From assembly GCF_001921865.1 (NCBI RefSeq), contig NZ_MSCT01000019.1, positions 62,001 through 126,000 of the forward strand: a stretch of DNA of 64,000 nucleotides. The letters run 5' to 3'. Below, piece after piece: positions 34,301-43,024 of the stretch; positions within the stretch are counted from its first letter, which is position 1, and every line of letters starts with the position of its first letter. This DNA comes from Pseudomonas chlororaphis (GTDB taxonomy: Bacteria; Pseudomonadota; Gammaproteobacteria; Pseudomonadales; Pseudomonadaceae). A program made the position numbers and the translations under genes. The notes beneath the pieces were generated by a model. That model was not told where the DNA came from and made no database searches. It saw nothing but the letters and a program-made list of their open reading frames with translations.

Positions 34301-34783
34301 TCAGCAATCGCTCAGGCGCAGGAAGATCGCCGCCAGGCGCTCGATGCCAGCCTGGTCCTCGGCGGTGAAACGGGACAGTTTCGGGCTGTCCAGATCCAGC
34401 ACGCCAATCAGCCGGTCGTCCTTGACCAGGGGCACCACCAGTTCGCTGTTGGAAGCGCTGTCGCAGGCGATATGTCCCGGAAACGCGTGCACATCCTCGA
34501 CCCGCTGGGTCTGCCGGCTGGCCGCGGCCGCGCCGCACACTCCGCGACCGAAGGCGATCCGCACGCAGGCGATCTGGCCCTGGAACGGCCCAAGCACCAG
34601 CTCTTCGTTGCGGTTGAGATAAAAGCCGGCCCAGTTCAAATCGTCCAGCTGATTGAAGAGAAACGCCGAGAACTGTGCAGCGTTGGCGATGAAGTCGCGC
34701 TCGTCGGCCAGCAGCGATTCCAACTGCGCGCACAGCAAGGCATAGCCGTCCAGGCCGGTGCCAGTGTTCTGCAGATCGATCAT
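34301..34783 (-). CDS. msrC: Free methionine-(R)-sulfoxide reductase (GAF-type)
   Basis: The 160-residue protein is a single GAF domain with the three cysteines of fRMsr at 73, 83 and 107 (VRIAFGRGVCG, HIACDSASNSELVVPL). It reduces free methionine-R-sulfoxide with thioredoxin. The ATG overlaps the end of the upstream DUF815 gene by 4 bases, so the two are one unit. This fits the oxidant-repair genes that cluster within 5 kb (gpx, ohrR, msrB). Confidence 0.9.
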   Translation of the reverse strand: MIDLQNTGTGLDGYALLCAQLESLLADERDFIANAAQFSAFLFNQLDDLNWAGFYLNRNEELVLGPFQGQIACVRIAFGRGVCGAAAASRQTQRVEDVHAFPGHIACDSASNSELVVPLVKDDRLIGVLDLDSPKLSRFTAEDQAGIERLAAIFLRLSDC

Positions 34784-35670
34784 GCTTTTTGCTCCAACAA
34801 CTGCAACCCGACCCAGTAGCGGGCGAACTGATAGGCACAGCGGCCATTGCGGTTGCCGCGGCCGGTGGCCCAGCGCACGGCGAGAATATCCAGGGCGTCG
34901 TCGCGCTGCCATTGCAGGCCGGCCTTGCGGCCCAACTCGCCGATCCAGTGCTCGACCACGTTCAGGTAGTGCTCCTGGGTGAAGGGATAGAACGACAGCC
35001 ACAGGCCGAAGCGGTCCGACAGGGCAATCTTGTCTTCCACCGCCTCGCTGGGGTGCAGCTCGCCATCGACCCGTTTCCAGTTCTCGTTGTCGCTTTCCTT
35101 TTCCGGCACCAGGTGCCGACGGTTGGACGTGGCGTACAGCAGCACGTTGTCCGGCGCCTGCTCCAGCGAGCCGTCGAGCACGCTCTTGAGTACCCGGTAG
35201 TCGCCCTCGCCCGACTCGAACGACAGATCGTCGCAGAACAGCACGAACCGTTGCGGCAACTTGCTCAGTTGCTCCACCACCCGCGGCAGGTCGGCCAGGT
35301 GATCGCGCTCGATTTCGATCAGGCGCAGGCCCTGCCCGGCATGCTCGGCCAGCAAGGCGCGCACCAGCGACGATTTGCCGGTGCCGCGCGAACCCCACAG
35401 CAGGGCGTGGTTGGCCGGCAGGCCGTCGATAAACTGCTGGGTATTGCGCCCCAGTTGTTGACGCTGGTTGTCGACCCCGATCAGGTCCGACAAGCGCATC
35501 TCCAGACTGACTTCCAGGGGCAGCAGGAAACCGCTGCGGCCTTCGCGCTGCCAGCGCGCAGCCAGGCAGCGGCTCCAGTCGATGGTTTGTCGCGGCGCGG
35601 GCAACAACGGCTCGATACGCGCCAGAACCGCATCGGCGCGCTCAAGAAAAGCATTCAATCGAGAATCCAC
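34780..35670 (-). CDS. DUF815-family AAA+ ATP-binding protein
   Basis: The 296-residue protein has a Walker A in GSRGTGKSS, a Walker B in FVLFCDDLSFE, and a sensor region LLYATSNRRHL, typical of the DUF815 group of AAA+ proteins. Its function is unknown; homologues are widespread in proteobacteria. GTG 35670, after CGAGGAA, is preferred to an upstream ATG because conserved sequence begins there. It is the first gene of the unit with msrC. Confidence 0.88.
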   Translation of the reverse strand: MDSRLNAFLERADAVLARIEPLLPAPRQTIDWSRCLAARWQREGRSGFLLPLEVSLEMRLSDLIGVDNQRQQLGRNTQQFIDGLPANHALLWGSRGTGKSSLVRALLAEHAGQGLRLIEIERDHLADLPRVVEQLSKLPQRFVLFCDDLSFESGEGDYRVLKSVLDGSLEQAPDNVLLYATSNRRHLVPEKESDNENWKRVDGELHPSEAVEDKIALSDRFGLWLSFYPFTQEHYLNVVEHWIGELGRKAGLQWQRDDALDILAVRWATGRGNRNGRCAYQFARYWVGLQLLEQKA

Positions 35671-35819
35671 GACTTTTCCTCGGGCAGGTTCACAGTAATG
35701 ATGGCGCACGCAGACCCAACGACCTCGCGCATGCCGGGTCGACCGCAAGCGAACGGCACCGGGCCCTGCCGGCGCACACTGATGATCAGCTATGCTTGCC
35801 CAGCGAAGGGAAACGGAAA

Positions 35820-38156
35820 TTGGTTCAACACCCCATGGACATCAAGTTCACCAACCGCCTGTCTTACAAGCAAGCCAGGCTCACTGTGCTGGTCGGTTTT
35901 GTCCTGGGGACGGCGCTCAGTCTGCTGCAGATCGGCATCGATTATGCCAGTGAAGACGCCTCCATCAACCGGGAAATCAATGCCCTCCTGGAAATCAGCC
36001 ACAACCCGGCCTCGCGCATCGCCTACAACATCGACGCCGAACTCGCCCAGGAACTGACCCTCGGCCTACTGCGCTCGCCGGCGATCATCCGCGCCCGGCT
36101 GGTGGACAACAACGACACCCTGCTGGCCAACGTCACCCGCCCCGCCCAGCAAAGCTCCTACCGAATGCTCAGCGACTACCTGTTCGGCGCCAAACGGGAG
36201 TTCCAGGACCGCTTGTACCTCGACCACCTGCCCGCGGAATCCCTCGGCGTGCTGCACCTGGAAGTCGATACCTATGCGTTCGGCAGCCGCTTTCTGCGCC
36301 GCGCCGAAGTCACCCTGATCAACGGTTTCATGCGCAGCCTGATTCTTACCGGGCTGCTCCTGGTGCTGTTCTACGTGATGCTGACCAAACCCCTGGTCGG
36401 GGTCATCCGCGAACTCAGCGGCCGCGATCCGCGCAGCCCCGACCAGGCGCGGCTGGACTTCCCGCCCGGACACGAGCAGGACGAGATCGGCGTGCTGGTC
36501 AAGGTCGCCAACCAGCAGTTCGACAACATGGCCACCGAGATCCAGCAGCGGCGCAATGCGGAAAACCGCCTGACCGATTACCTGGGCCAGCTGGAGAACA
36601 TCGTCTCGGCGCGCACCACCGAACTCAAGGCGATCAACGACCGGTTGAGCCAGTCCAACGAAGAACTGGAAATCGCCCGTCGGACCGCCCTCGACATGGC
36701 CCAGGCCCGCGCCGCTTTCCTGGCCAACATGAGCCATGAGATCCGCACCCCGCTCAACGGCCTGCTGGGCATGATCGCCCTGTCGCTGGACAGCCCGCTG
36801 AACGCCGAGCAACGCCAGCAGCTGTCGATCGCCCACGACTCCGGCAAAGTGCTGGTGGAACTGCTCAACGACGTTCTCGACATGTCCAAGTTCGACGCCG
36901 GCCAATTGGAGCTGGAGCGCATCCCGTTCGACCTCGGGGTGCTGGTGGAAGACACCGCCAACCTGCTGTCGCAGAACGCGGCGCCGAGCGTCGAACTGGC
37001 CTGCCTGATCGAACCGCAGTTCCCGGCGCTGGTGCTCGGCGACCCGACGCGGGTCCGGCAGATTGTCAGCAACCTGCTGTCCAATGCCCTCAAGTTCACC
37101 CGCTTCGGCCGCGTCGATGTGCGCCTGCGGACCCTCGACAACGGGGTCAGGATCGAAGTCTGCGACACCGGTATCGGCATCGCCCCCGAGGCCCAGGTGA
37201 AGATCTTCCAGCCCTATACCCAGGCCGGTGCCGGGATCACTCGCCAGTACGGTGGTACCGGCCTGGGCCTGGCGCTGACCTACAACCTCTGCGAAGCCAT
37301 GCAGGGGCGCCTGAGCATCAGTTCGGAAGTCGGCTTTGGCAGCCAGTTCTGCGCCGACCTGCCGCTGCCCTGCCACACCCCCGCCAGCACACCGGCGGCG
37401 CTGCACGGCCAGGTGCTGGCCATCACCTCCGAGGGCAGCGGCCTGGCCGAACTGTTGAGCGTGCAATTGCCGTTCTGGGGGCTCGACTATCGGCGGTGCG
37501 ATATCGACGACTCGCTGATCGGGCTCCAGCCGGACCTGCTGATCACCGACTGCCCGGAATGCCTGTTCGGCCTGCGCCCGACCATCGGCGCGCCGATCCT
37601 GCTGGTGACCGCCTATGGCAGTTTCCTGCCCAGTGAGGAAGCCGGCGCCCTGGCGCCGCTGCAACAACAGGCGCGACCGTTGGCGCGCAACGCCCTGTAC
37701 CAGACCCTGCGCCGCGCCTTGCTGGCCGAGACCGCGGTGATCAACGAGGCCCAGTTGGAAACCCTGGCACCTCTGCGCCGCGCCCACATCCTGCTGGTGG
37801 AAGACAACCCGGTGAACCAACTGGTGGCCAAAGGCATGCTGAGCAAGCTGGGCTGCGAGGTGGCGGTCGCCTCACAGGGAGCTGAAGCCCTCGACCTGCT
37901 GGAGCACCAGCATTTCGACCTGGTCCTGATGGATTGCAACATGCCGGTCATGGACGGCTACGAGGCCAGCCGGCAGATCCGTCGCAGCGGTCGCTGGCCG
38001 GACCTGCCGATCGTCGCCCTGACCGCCAACGCCATGCCCGAGGAACGCGAGCGCTGCCGCGCCGCGGGCATGAACGACTACCTGGCCAAGCCCTTCCGCC
38101 GCGAAGAGCTGATTGCCCTGCTGGACCTCTGGGTGCCGACTACGACAGCGCTTTGA
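35820..38156 (+). CDS. Hybrid sensor histidine kinase (HAMP-HisKA-HATPase-REC), intact catalytic residues
   Basis: The 778-residue protein has a TM near residues 22-42, a ~120-residue periplasmic region, a second TM near 166-186, HAMP, coiled coil, HisKA with NMSHEIRTPLNG (His306), HATPase with NLLSNALKFT, DTGIGI and YGGTGLGLAL, and a receiver with DNPVN and Asp705 (LMDCNMPVMDG). Between the kinase and receiver lies a degenerate receiver-like stretch. This contrasts with the BvgS-like protein at 28932, where the same motifs are lost. Start is likely TTG 35820 after AAGGGA; ATG 35835 is an alternative. No partner regulator is adjacent. Confidence 0.88.
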   Translation: MVQHPMDIKFTNRLSYKQARLTVLVGFVLGTALSLLQIGIDYASEDASINREINALLEISHNPASRIAYNIDAELAQELTLGLLRSPAIIRARLVDNNDTLLANVTRPAQQSSYRMLSDYLFGAKREFQDRLYLDHLPAESLGVLHLEVDTYAFGSRFLRRAEVTLINGFMRSLILTGLLLVLFYVMLTKPLVGVIRELSGRDPRSPDQARLDFPPGHEQDEIGVLVKVANQQFDNMATEIQQRRNAENRLTDYLGQLENIVSARTTELKAINDRLSQSNEELEIARRTALDMAQARAAFLANMSHEIRTPLNGLLGMIALSLDSPLNAEQRQQLSIAHDSGKVLVELLNDVLDMSKFDAGQLELERIPFDLGVLVEDTANLLSQNAAPSVELACLIEPQFPALVLGDPTRVRQIVSNLLSNALKFTRFGRVDVRLRTLDNGVRIEVCDTGIGIAPEAQVKIFQPYTQAGAGITRQYGGTGLGLALTYNLCEAMQGRLSISSEVGFGSQFCADLPLPCHTPASTPAALHGQVLAITSEGSGLAELLSVQLPFWGLDYRRCDIDDSLIGLQPDLLITDCPECLFGLRPTIGAPILLVTAYGSFLPSEEAGALAPLQQQARPLARNALYQTLRRALLAETAVINEAQLETLAPLRRAHILLVEDNPVNQLVAKGMLSKLGCEVAVASQGAEALDLLEHQHFDLVLMDCNMPVMDGYEASRQIRRSGRWPDLPIVALTANAMPEERERCRAAGMNDYLAKPFRREELIALLDLWVPTTTAL

Positions 38157-38601
38157 CCTGGGCCAGCAGGCGGTCCAGGCCATTGCGCAGTTCGCTCAGG
38201 CTGTCGAGATCGACCCCGCTTTCACACAGCAGCGCCGCCTTGAGCGGCGGCACCCGGTCGCGCAAGGCCAGGCCGGCCGCGCTCAGGCTCAGGTGCACCT
38301 CGCGCTCGTCGCGCGACGAACGCTGACGCTGCACCAGTTGCAACTGCTCGAGGCGCTTGAGCAGCGGCGTCAGGGTCCCGGAATCCAGCGCCAGGCGCTC
38401 CCCCAGCGCCTTGACCGTCGGCAACTCGGGCGGCGTGGCCTGCCATTCCCAGAGCACCAGCATCGCCAGGTACTGCGGGTACGTCAGCCCCAACTGGTCG
38501 AGCATCGGCTTGTAGCCGCGCACCACGGCCCGCGAAGCGGCGTAGAGCTTGAAGCACAGCTGGCTGTCGAGTTTCAGCGCGTCCTCGGACAAGCCGGTCA
38601 T
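38140..38601 (-). CDS. ohrR: OhrR-type MarR-family peroxide regulator
   Basis: The 153-residue winged-helix protein has the OhrR N-terminal reactive cysteine (Cys16, DSQLCFKLYA), plus the YPQYLAMLVLWE and SGTLTPLLKRLE motifs. Organic peroxide oxidises the cysteine and lifts repression. It follows the glutathione peroxidase gene with an ATGA overlap, so it is co-expressed and likely controls the tandem CAATTNAATTG boxes upstream. It overlaps the 3' end of the hybrid kinase gene by 17 bases. Confidence 0.9.
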   Translation of the reverse strand: MTGLSEDALKLDSQLCFKLYAASRAVVRGYKPMLDQLGLTYPQYLAMLVLWEWQATPPELPTVKALGERLALDSGTLTPLLKRLEQLQLVQRQRSSRDEREVHLSLSAAGLALRDRVPPLKAALLCESGVDLDSLSELRNGLDRLLAQVKALS

Positions 38602-39083
38602 TTGAGCAGGGCTTCGATCTCGCGGCTCAGGTCCTGGGGCTTGGTGGCCGGGGCGAACCGCTTGACCAGCGTGCCGTCCTTGCCGATCAGGAACTTGGTG
38701 AAGTTCCACTTGATGCCCTGGGAACCCAAGACCCCCGGCGCGCGTTTTTTCAGCTGTACGAACAGCGGATGCGCTTCAGCGCCATTGACCTCGATCTTCT
38801 TGAACAGCGGGAAGCTGACGCCGTAGTTCAACTCGCAGAACTCGGAAATCGCTCCTTCGTTGCCCGGCTCCTGCTTGCCGAACTGGTTGCAGGGAAAGCC
38901 CAACACCACCAGGCCCTGGTCCTTGTAGCGCTGCCACAGTTCTTCCAGGCCCTTGTACTGCGGGGTGAAACCGCACTTGCTCGCGGTATTGACCACCAGC
39001 ACCGCCTTGCCGGCGAAGTCAGCCAGGGTCTTCTGCTCGCCCTTGATGGTGGTACACGGAATGTTCAGCAATGTGTCACTCAT
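38598..39083 (-). CDS. Glutathione-peroxidase-family thiol peroxidase
   Basis: The 161-residue protein has the peroxidatic Cys37 in NTASKCGFTPQY, then FPCNQFGKQEPG and WNFTKFLI. It is a Cys-type (not Sec) GPx that probably uses thioredoxin. It reduces organic hydroperoxides and H2O2. It precedes ohrR in one operon with two OhrR-type operators in the promoter, so induction by organic peroxides is expected. The start is ATG 39083. Confidence 0.92.
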   Translation of the reverse strand: MSDTLLNIPCTTIKGEQKTLADFAGKAVLVVNTASKCGFTPQYKGLEELWQRYKDQGLVVLGFPCNQFGKQEPGNEGAISEFCELNYGVSFPLFKKIEVNGAEAHPLFVQLKKRAPGVLGSQGIKWNFTKFLIGKDGTLVKRFAPATKPQDLSREIEALLK

Positions 39084-39122
39084 GGCGCGGACTCCAAGGA
39101 TGGAAAGCGACAAAATAGCGAT

Positions 39123-39148
39123 CAATTAAATTGTGTGCAATTTAATTG
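39123..39148. promoter_or_regulatory. Two tandem OhrR boxes
   Basis: CAATTAAATTG (39123-39133) and CAATTTAATTG (39138-39148) each fit CAATT-N-AATTG, the core of the OhrR box described in Xanthomonas (TACAATTNAATTGTA). They are 4 bases apart and together form a larger inverted repeat from 39120. They lie 40-65 bases upstream of the gpx start codon. Confidence 0.75.
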
Positions 39149-39155
39149 ATCGAAA

Positions 39156-39175
39156 AGCGATTTCGAAAAATCGCT
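39156..39175 (-). terminator. Putative weak terminator after msrB
   Basis: Read on the minus strand, AGCGATTT and AAATCGCT form an 8-bp stem around a 4-base loop, followed by TTTTCG. It lies 18 bases after the msrB stop and next to the OhrR boxes. Confidence 0.5.
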
Positions 39176-39192
39176 TCTGACGGCTGCCGCGA

Positions 39193-39585
39193 TCAGCGCG
39201 GGACCAGGTCCAGGCACACCGAGTTGATGCAATAACGCAAGCCGGTCGGCGGCGGCCCGTCCGGGAATACATGCCCCAGGTGGGCATCGCACTTGGCGCA
39301 GACCACTTCGGTGCGAATCATACCGTGGCTCAGGTCGCGGATCTCGACCATCGCGCTCTCGCCGATCGGCTCGTAGAAACTCGGCCAGCCGCAGCCGGAA
39401 TCGAACTTGGCCCTGGAGTCGAACAGCGGTTCGTTGCAGCAAATGCAGTGATACACGCCGTCGGTCTTGGTGGCGTTGTACTTACCCGAGAACGGCCGCT
39501 CGGTGCCTTTGAGGCGGCAGACGTTGTACTGCTCCGGATCGAGCATGGCACGCCATTCTTCGAGGGTTTTTTCCAGCTTTTCCAT
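39193..39585 (-). CDS. msrB: Peptide-methionine (R)-S-oxide reductase MsrB
   Basis: The 130-residue protein has the four zinc cysteines (CICC and CAKC), the GCGWPSF motif, HLGHVF and the catalytic Cys in RYCINS. It reduces R-sulfoxide of protein methionine with thioredoxin. It lies upstream of gpx-ohrR on the same strand but is separated by a hairpin and the OhrR boxes, so it may be independent or read through. The start is ATG 39585. Confidence 0.95.
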   Translation of the reverse strand: MEKLEKTLEEWRAMLDPEQYNVCRLKGTERPFSGKYNATKTDGVYHCICCNEPLFDSRAKFDSGCGWPSFYEPIGESAMVEIRDLSHGMIRTEVVCAKCDAHLGHVFPDGPPPTGLRYCINSVCLDLVPR

Positions 39586-39809
39586 GGTCCTTCCTCTGCA
39601 ACTGAAAAAGCCCGATCTGTATCTTTTCCACGGATCGGACGGCACGTATGATTGCGCCTCGTTAGACGCCAGTCTGGCAGCCGTGTTACGCGCGTTCAAA
39701 CGGATTTTGCCGCCGCGAACACTGGCTTCAGGCCTGTGTGCAAACGCAGGATTCCCAGTACGGTAGCTCACCCATCGTCTGGATCGTTCATTTTCGGGAA
39801 CACATCGCC

Positions 39810-41021
39810 ATGCAGGTCAGCAAATCGAACAAGCTCGCCAACGTCTGCTACGACATTCGCGGCCCAGTGCTCAAGCACGCCAAACGCCTGGAAGAGGAAG
39901 GCCATCGCATCCTCAAGCTGAACATCGGCAACCCGGCGCCTTTTGGTTTCGAAGCGCCGGACGAAATCCTCCAGGACGTGATCCGCAACCTGCCGACCGC
40001 ACAGGGCTACAGCGACTCCAAGGGCCTGTTCAGCGCGCGCAAGGCCGTCATGCAGTACTACCAGCAGAAGCAGGTCGAAGGCGTCGGCATCGAAGACATC
40101 TACCTGGGCAACGGCGTTTCCGAACTGATCGTCATGGCCATGCAGGCCCTGCTCAACAACGGCGACGAAGTCCTGGTGCCGGCCCCGGACTATCCGCTGT
40201 GGACCGCCGCCGTGAGCCTGGCCGGCGGTAACCCGGTGCACTACCTATGCGACGAGCAGGCCAACTGGTGGCCGGACATCGCCGACATCAAGGCCAAGAT
40301 CACCCCGAACACCAAGGCCCTGGTGATCATCAACCCGAACAACCCGACCGGCGCGGTGTACCCCAAGGCAGTGTTGCTGGAGATGCTCGAACTGGCCCGC
40401 CAGCACAACCTGGTGGTGTTCTCCGACGAGATCTACGACAAGATCCTCTACGACGATGCCGTGCATGTCTGCACCGCCTCCCTGGCGCCGGACCTGCTGT
40501 GCCTGACCTTCAACGGCCTGTCCAAGTCCTACCGCGTGGCCGGTTTCCGTTCTGGCTGGGTGGCGATTTCCGGTCCGAAACACCATGCCCAGAGCTACAT
40601 CGAAGGCATCGACATGCTGGCCAACATGCGCCTGTGCGCCAACGTGCCGAGCCAGCACGCCATTCAAACGGCGCTGGGCGGCTACCAGAGCATCAACGAC
40701 CTGATACTGCCGCCGGGCCGCCTGCTGGAACAGCGCAACCGCACCTGGGAACTGCTCAACGACATTCCCGGCGTCAGTTGCGTCAAACCCATGGGCGCGC
40801 TGTACGCCTTCCCGAAAATCGACCCGAAGGTCTGCCCGATCCACAACGACGAGAAGTTCGTCCTGGACCTGCTGCTCTCGGAGAAACTGCTGGTGGTTCA
40901 AGGCACCGCCTTCAACTGGCCATGGCCCGACCATTTCCGGGTGGTGACCCTGCCGCGGGTGGACGACCTGGAACAGGCCATCGGCCGGATCGGCAGCTTC
41001 CTCAAGTCGTATCGCCAGTAA
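39810..41021 (+). CDS. alaA: Alanine transaminase AlaA (PLP aminotransferase class I)
   Basis: The 403-residue protein has the fold-type I aminotransferase motifs: GVSELI, NPNNPTGAVYP, FSDEIYDKILY and the PLP lysine in LSKSYRVAGFRSGW. Its overall sequence is of the AlaA type, which makes alanine from pyruvate and glutamate. The ATG at 39810 is preceded by no strong SD; an in-frame upstream start at 39738 is less conserved. It is a single gene followed by a strong terminator, and divergent from msrB. Confidence 0.9.
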   Translation: MQVSKSNKLANVCYDIRGPVLKHAKRLEEEGHRILKLNIGNPAPFGFEAPDEILQDVIRNLPTAQGYSDSKGLFSARKAVMQYYQQKQVEGVGIEDIYLGNGVSELIVMAMQALLNNGDEVLVPAPDYPLWTAAVSLAGGNPVHYLCDEQANWWPDIADIKAKITPNTKALVIINPNNPTGAVYPKAVLLEMLELARQHNLVVFSDEIYDKILYDDAVHVCTASLAPDLLCLTFNGLSKSYRVAGFRSGWVAISGPKHHAQSYIEGIDMLANMRLCANVPSQHAIQTALGGYQSINDLILPPGRLLEQRNRTWELLNDIPGVSCVKPMGALYAFPKIDPKVCPIHNDEKFVLDLLLSEKLLVVQGTAFNWPWPDHFRVVTLPRVDDLEQAIGRIGSFLKSYRQ

Positions 41022-41030
41022 GCCTTGCAA

Positions 41031-41060
41031 CGCCGTGCGACCGCTTCCGGTCGCACGGCG
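41031..41060 (+). terminator. Rho-independent terminator after alaA
   Basis: CGCCGTGCGACC and GGTCGCACGGCG form a perfect 12-bp stem with a 6-base loop, 9 bases after the stop. The T-tract is weak (ATTAATT). Confidence 0.75.
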
Positions 41061-41308
41061 ATTAATTCAGCAACACATCTGCACTCCCGGCTACGCCATC
41101 CCTTCTGTATCTTGGCAACTGCGCTCGCGACCACCCGCCCCTGAAGCGCCAACCACCCTTTGCGACCTGCGACAGAAAGCTCATGCAAGCGTCTGAAATC
41201 GGCCTGCAGGACACAGTTTGAAATAGTCACCCGGTTGAATAGGCCAGTGCCGCACCTTATATACCCCGCAGAACGCTACATCTTTAGCATGAGGAGATTT
41301 CTACAACC

Positions 41309-42196
41309 ATGATGCGCATCCTGCTGTTCTTGGCCACTAACCTGGCGGTCGTGCTGATTGCCAGCATCACCCTGAGCCTTTTCGGCTTCAACGGGTTCAT
41401 GGCGGCCAACGGGGTTGATCTCAACCTCAATCAGCTGCTGGTTTTCTGTGCGGTCTTTGGTTTCGCCGGTTCCCTGTTCTCGCTGTTCATCTCCAAGTGG
41501 ATGGCGAAAATGAGCACCAGCACCCAGATCATTACCCAGCCTCGCACTCGTCATGAGCAGTGGCTGCTGCAAACCGTCGAGCAACTGTCCCGCGAAGCCG
41601 GGATCAAGATGCCCGAAGTCGGTATTTTCCCAGCCTACGAGGCCAACGCCTTCGCCACCGGCTGGAACAAGAACGACGCGCTGGTCGCGGTCAGCCAGGG
41701 TTTGCTCGAGCGTTTCTCGCCCGATGAAGTGAAGGCCGTGCTGGCCCACGAGATCGGCCACGTCGCCAACGGCGACATGGTCACCCTGGCGCTGGTCCAG
41801 GGCGTGGTGAACACCTTCGTGATGTTCTTCGCCCGCATCATCGGTAACTTCGTCGACAAGGTGATTTTCAAGAACGAAGAAGGCCAGGGCATCGCCTACT
41901 ACATCGCGACCATCTTCGCCGAACTGGTCCTGGGCTTCCTGGCCAGCGGCATCGTCATGTGGTTCTCGCGCAAGCGCGAATTCCGTGCCGACGAAGCCGG
42001 CGCGCAACTGGCCGGTACCGCGGCGATGATCGGCGCCCTGCAACGCCTGCGCTCGGAACAGGGCCTGCCGGTGCACATGCCCGACACCCTGAACGCCTTC
42101 GGCATCAACGGCGGCCTCAAACAAGGCCTGGCTCGCATGTTCATGAGCCACCCGCCGCTGGAAGAGCGCATCGACGCACTGCGTCGTCGCGGCTGA
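41309..42196 (+). CDS. htpX: Membrane zinc metalloprotease HtpX
   Basis: The 295-residue protein has two N-terminal membrane helices, the zinc motif HEIGH near residue 145, two further hydrophobic segments, and a second metal ligand in the REFRADEAGA stretch. HtpX degrades misfolded inner-membrane proteins with FtsH under heat and membrane stress. It is a single gene, with a GAGGAG sequence before ATG 41309 and a terminator at 42214. A sigma-32-type promoter may lie in the gap but I could not identify one with confidence. Confidence 0.95.
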   Translation: MMRILLFLATNLAVVLIASITLSLFGFNGFMAANGVDLNLNQLLVFCAVFGFAGSLFSLFISKWMAKMSTSTQIITQPRTRHEQWLLQTVEQLSREAGIKMPEVGIFPAYEANAFATGWNKNDALVAVSQGLLERFSPDEVKAVLAHEIGHVANGDMVTLALVQGVVNTFVMFFARIIGNFVDKVIFKNEEGQGIAYYIATIFAELVLGFLASGIVMWFSRKREFRADEAGAQLAGTAAMIGALQRLRSEQGLPVHMPDTLNAFGINGGLKQGLARMFMSHPPLEERIDALRRRG

Positions 42197-42213
42197 TAAC
42201 CCGGGCGAAACAC

Positions 42214-42242
42214 AAAAAAGGGCGACGCAAGTCGCCCTTTTT
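42214..42242. terminator. Bidirectional terminator between htpX and tpm
   Basis: A stem AAAAAGGGCGAC with GTCGCCCTTTTT around a GCAA loop lies between the convergent genes. Confidence 0.9.
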
Positions 42243-42266
42243 CATTGCCTGGCAACAGGTCGCCTC

Positions 42267-42923
42267 TCAGCGTTCCTGCAAACGATAGACCCGCTCCTCA
42301 AGACGGGTAACGCCGCCCTGGAGGAACTTCCAGCTTTCGCCAAGGATGTCCCTCTCCTCCTCCACCCGTAACTGCCAGCGCTTGCCGAGCAAAGCCTGGA
42401 CCTCGTCGTCGAGCACCGCGAAGGGCGGACCGGCCATCAGCGCCTGGTCGTAATCCAGGGTGATCAGCAGCCCCTGGCAGCCCTGCGGCAGGATCGACAG
42501 CAAATGCGCGGTATATCGTTCGCGCATTTCCGCAGGCAAGGCGATCAACGCCGCACGGTCGTACAACGCCCCGCAATCGACCACATCCGCGGCCTCCAGG
42601 GCAAAAAAATCGCCGCACCAGAGCTCGATCGGGCCGTACCGGTAGGCCTTGAAGGCGCCTCGCTGGCTGACTTGCGGCTGCAGTTGCTGCTCGCTGAAAA
42701 AGTCCTCGACCGCCCTCTCCGACAACTCGATCCCCAGCACCTGATGCCCCTGGCTTGCCAGCCAGGCCAGGTCCAGGCTCTTGCCGCACAGCGGGACCAG
42801 TACCCTGGCCCCCTGCGCCAGCCCCAGCTGCGGCCAGTAGCGTTGTAAATAGGGATTCACCTCGGACAAATGGAAGCCGATCTGATTCTGCTCCCACCGC
42901 TTGTGCCAAAATTCCGGCTGCAT
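42267..42923 (-). CDS. tpm: Thiopurine S-methyltransferase
   Basis: The 218-residue protein starts with the characteristic WHKRWEQNQIGFH, followed by PLCGKSLDLAWLA and the SAM-binding GIELSERAV. Bacterial Tpm methylates thiopurines and, in Pseudomonas, selenite and tellurite products, using SAM. It is monocistronic, convergent with htpX and divergent from the dioxygenase gene. Confidence 0.95.
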   Translation of the reverse strand: MQPEFWHKRWEQNQIGFHLSEVNPYLQRYWPQLGLAQGARVLVPLCGKSLDLAWLASQGHQVLGIELSERAVEDFFSEQQLQPQVSQRGAFKAYRYGPIELWCGDFFALEAADVVDCGALYDRAALIALPAEMRERYTAHLLSILPQGCQGLLITLDYDQALMAGPPFAVLDDEVQALLGKRWQLRVEEERDILGESWKFLQGGVTRLEERVYRLQER

Positions 42924-43024
42924 AAATCACCCTGAAATTCGATCAAAAACCACAAGAACTTATATTAGATTTAGATCGATGATCTGATTGAAGATGGCGC
43001 ATCTTAACGCTCAGGACCCTATTC

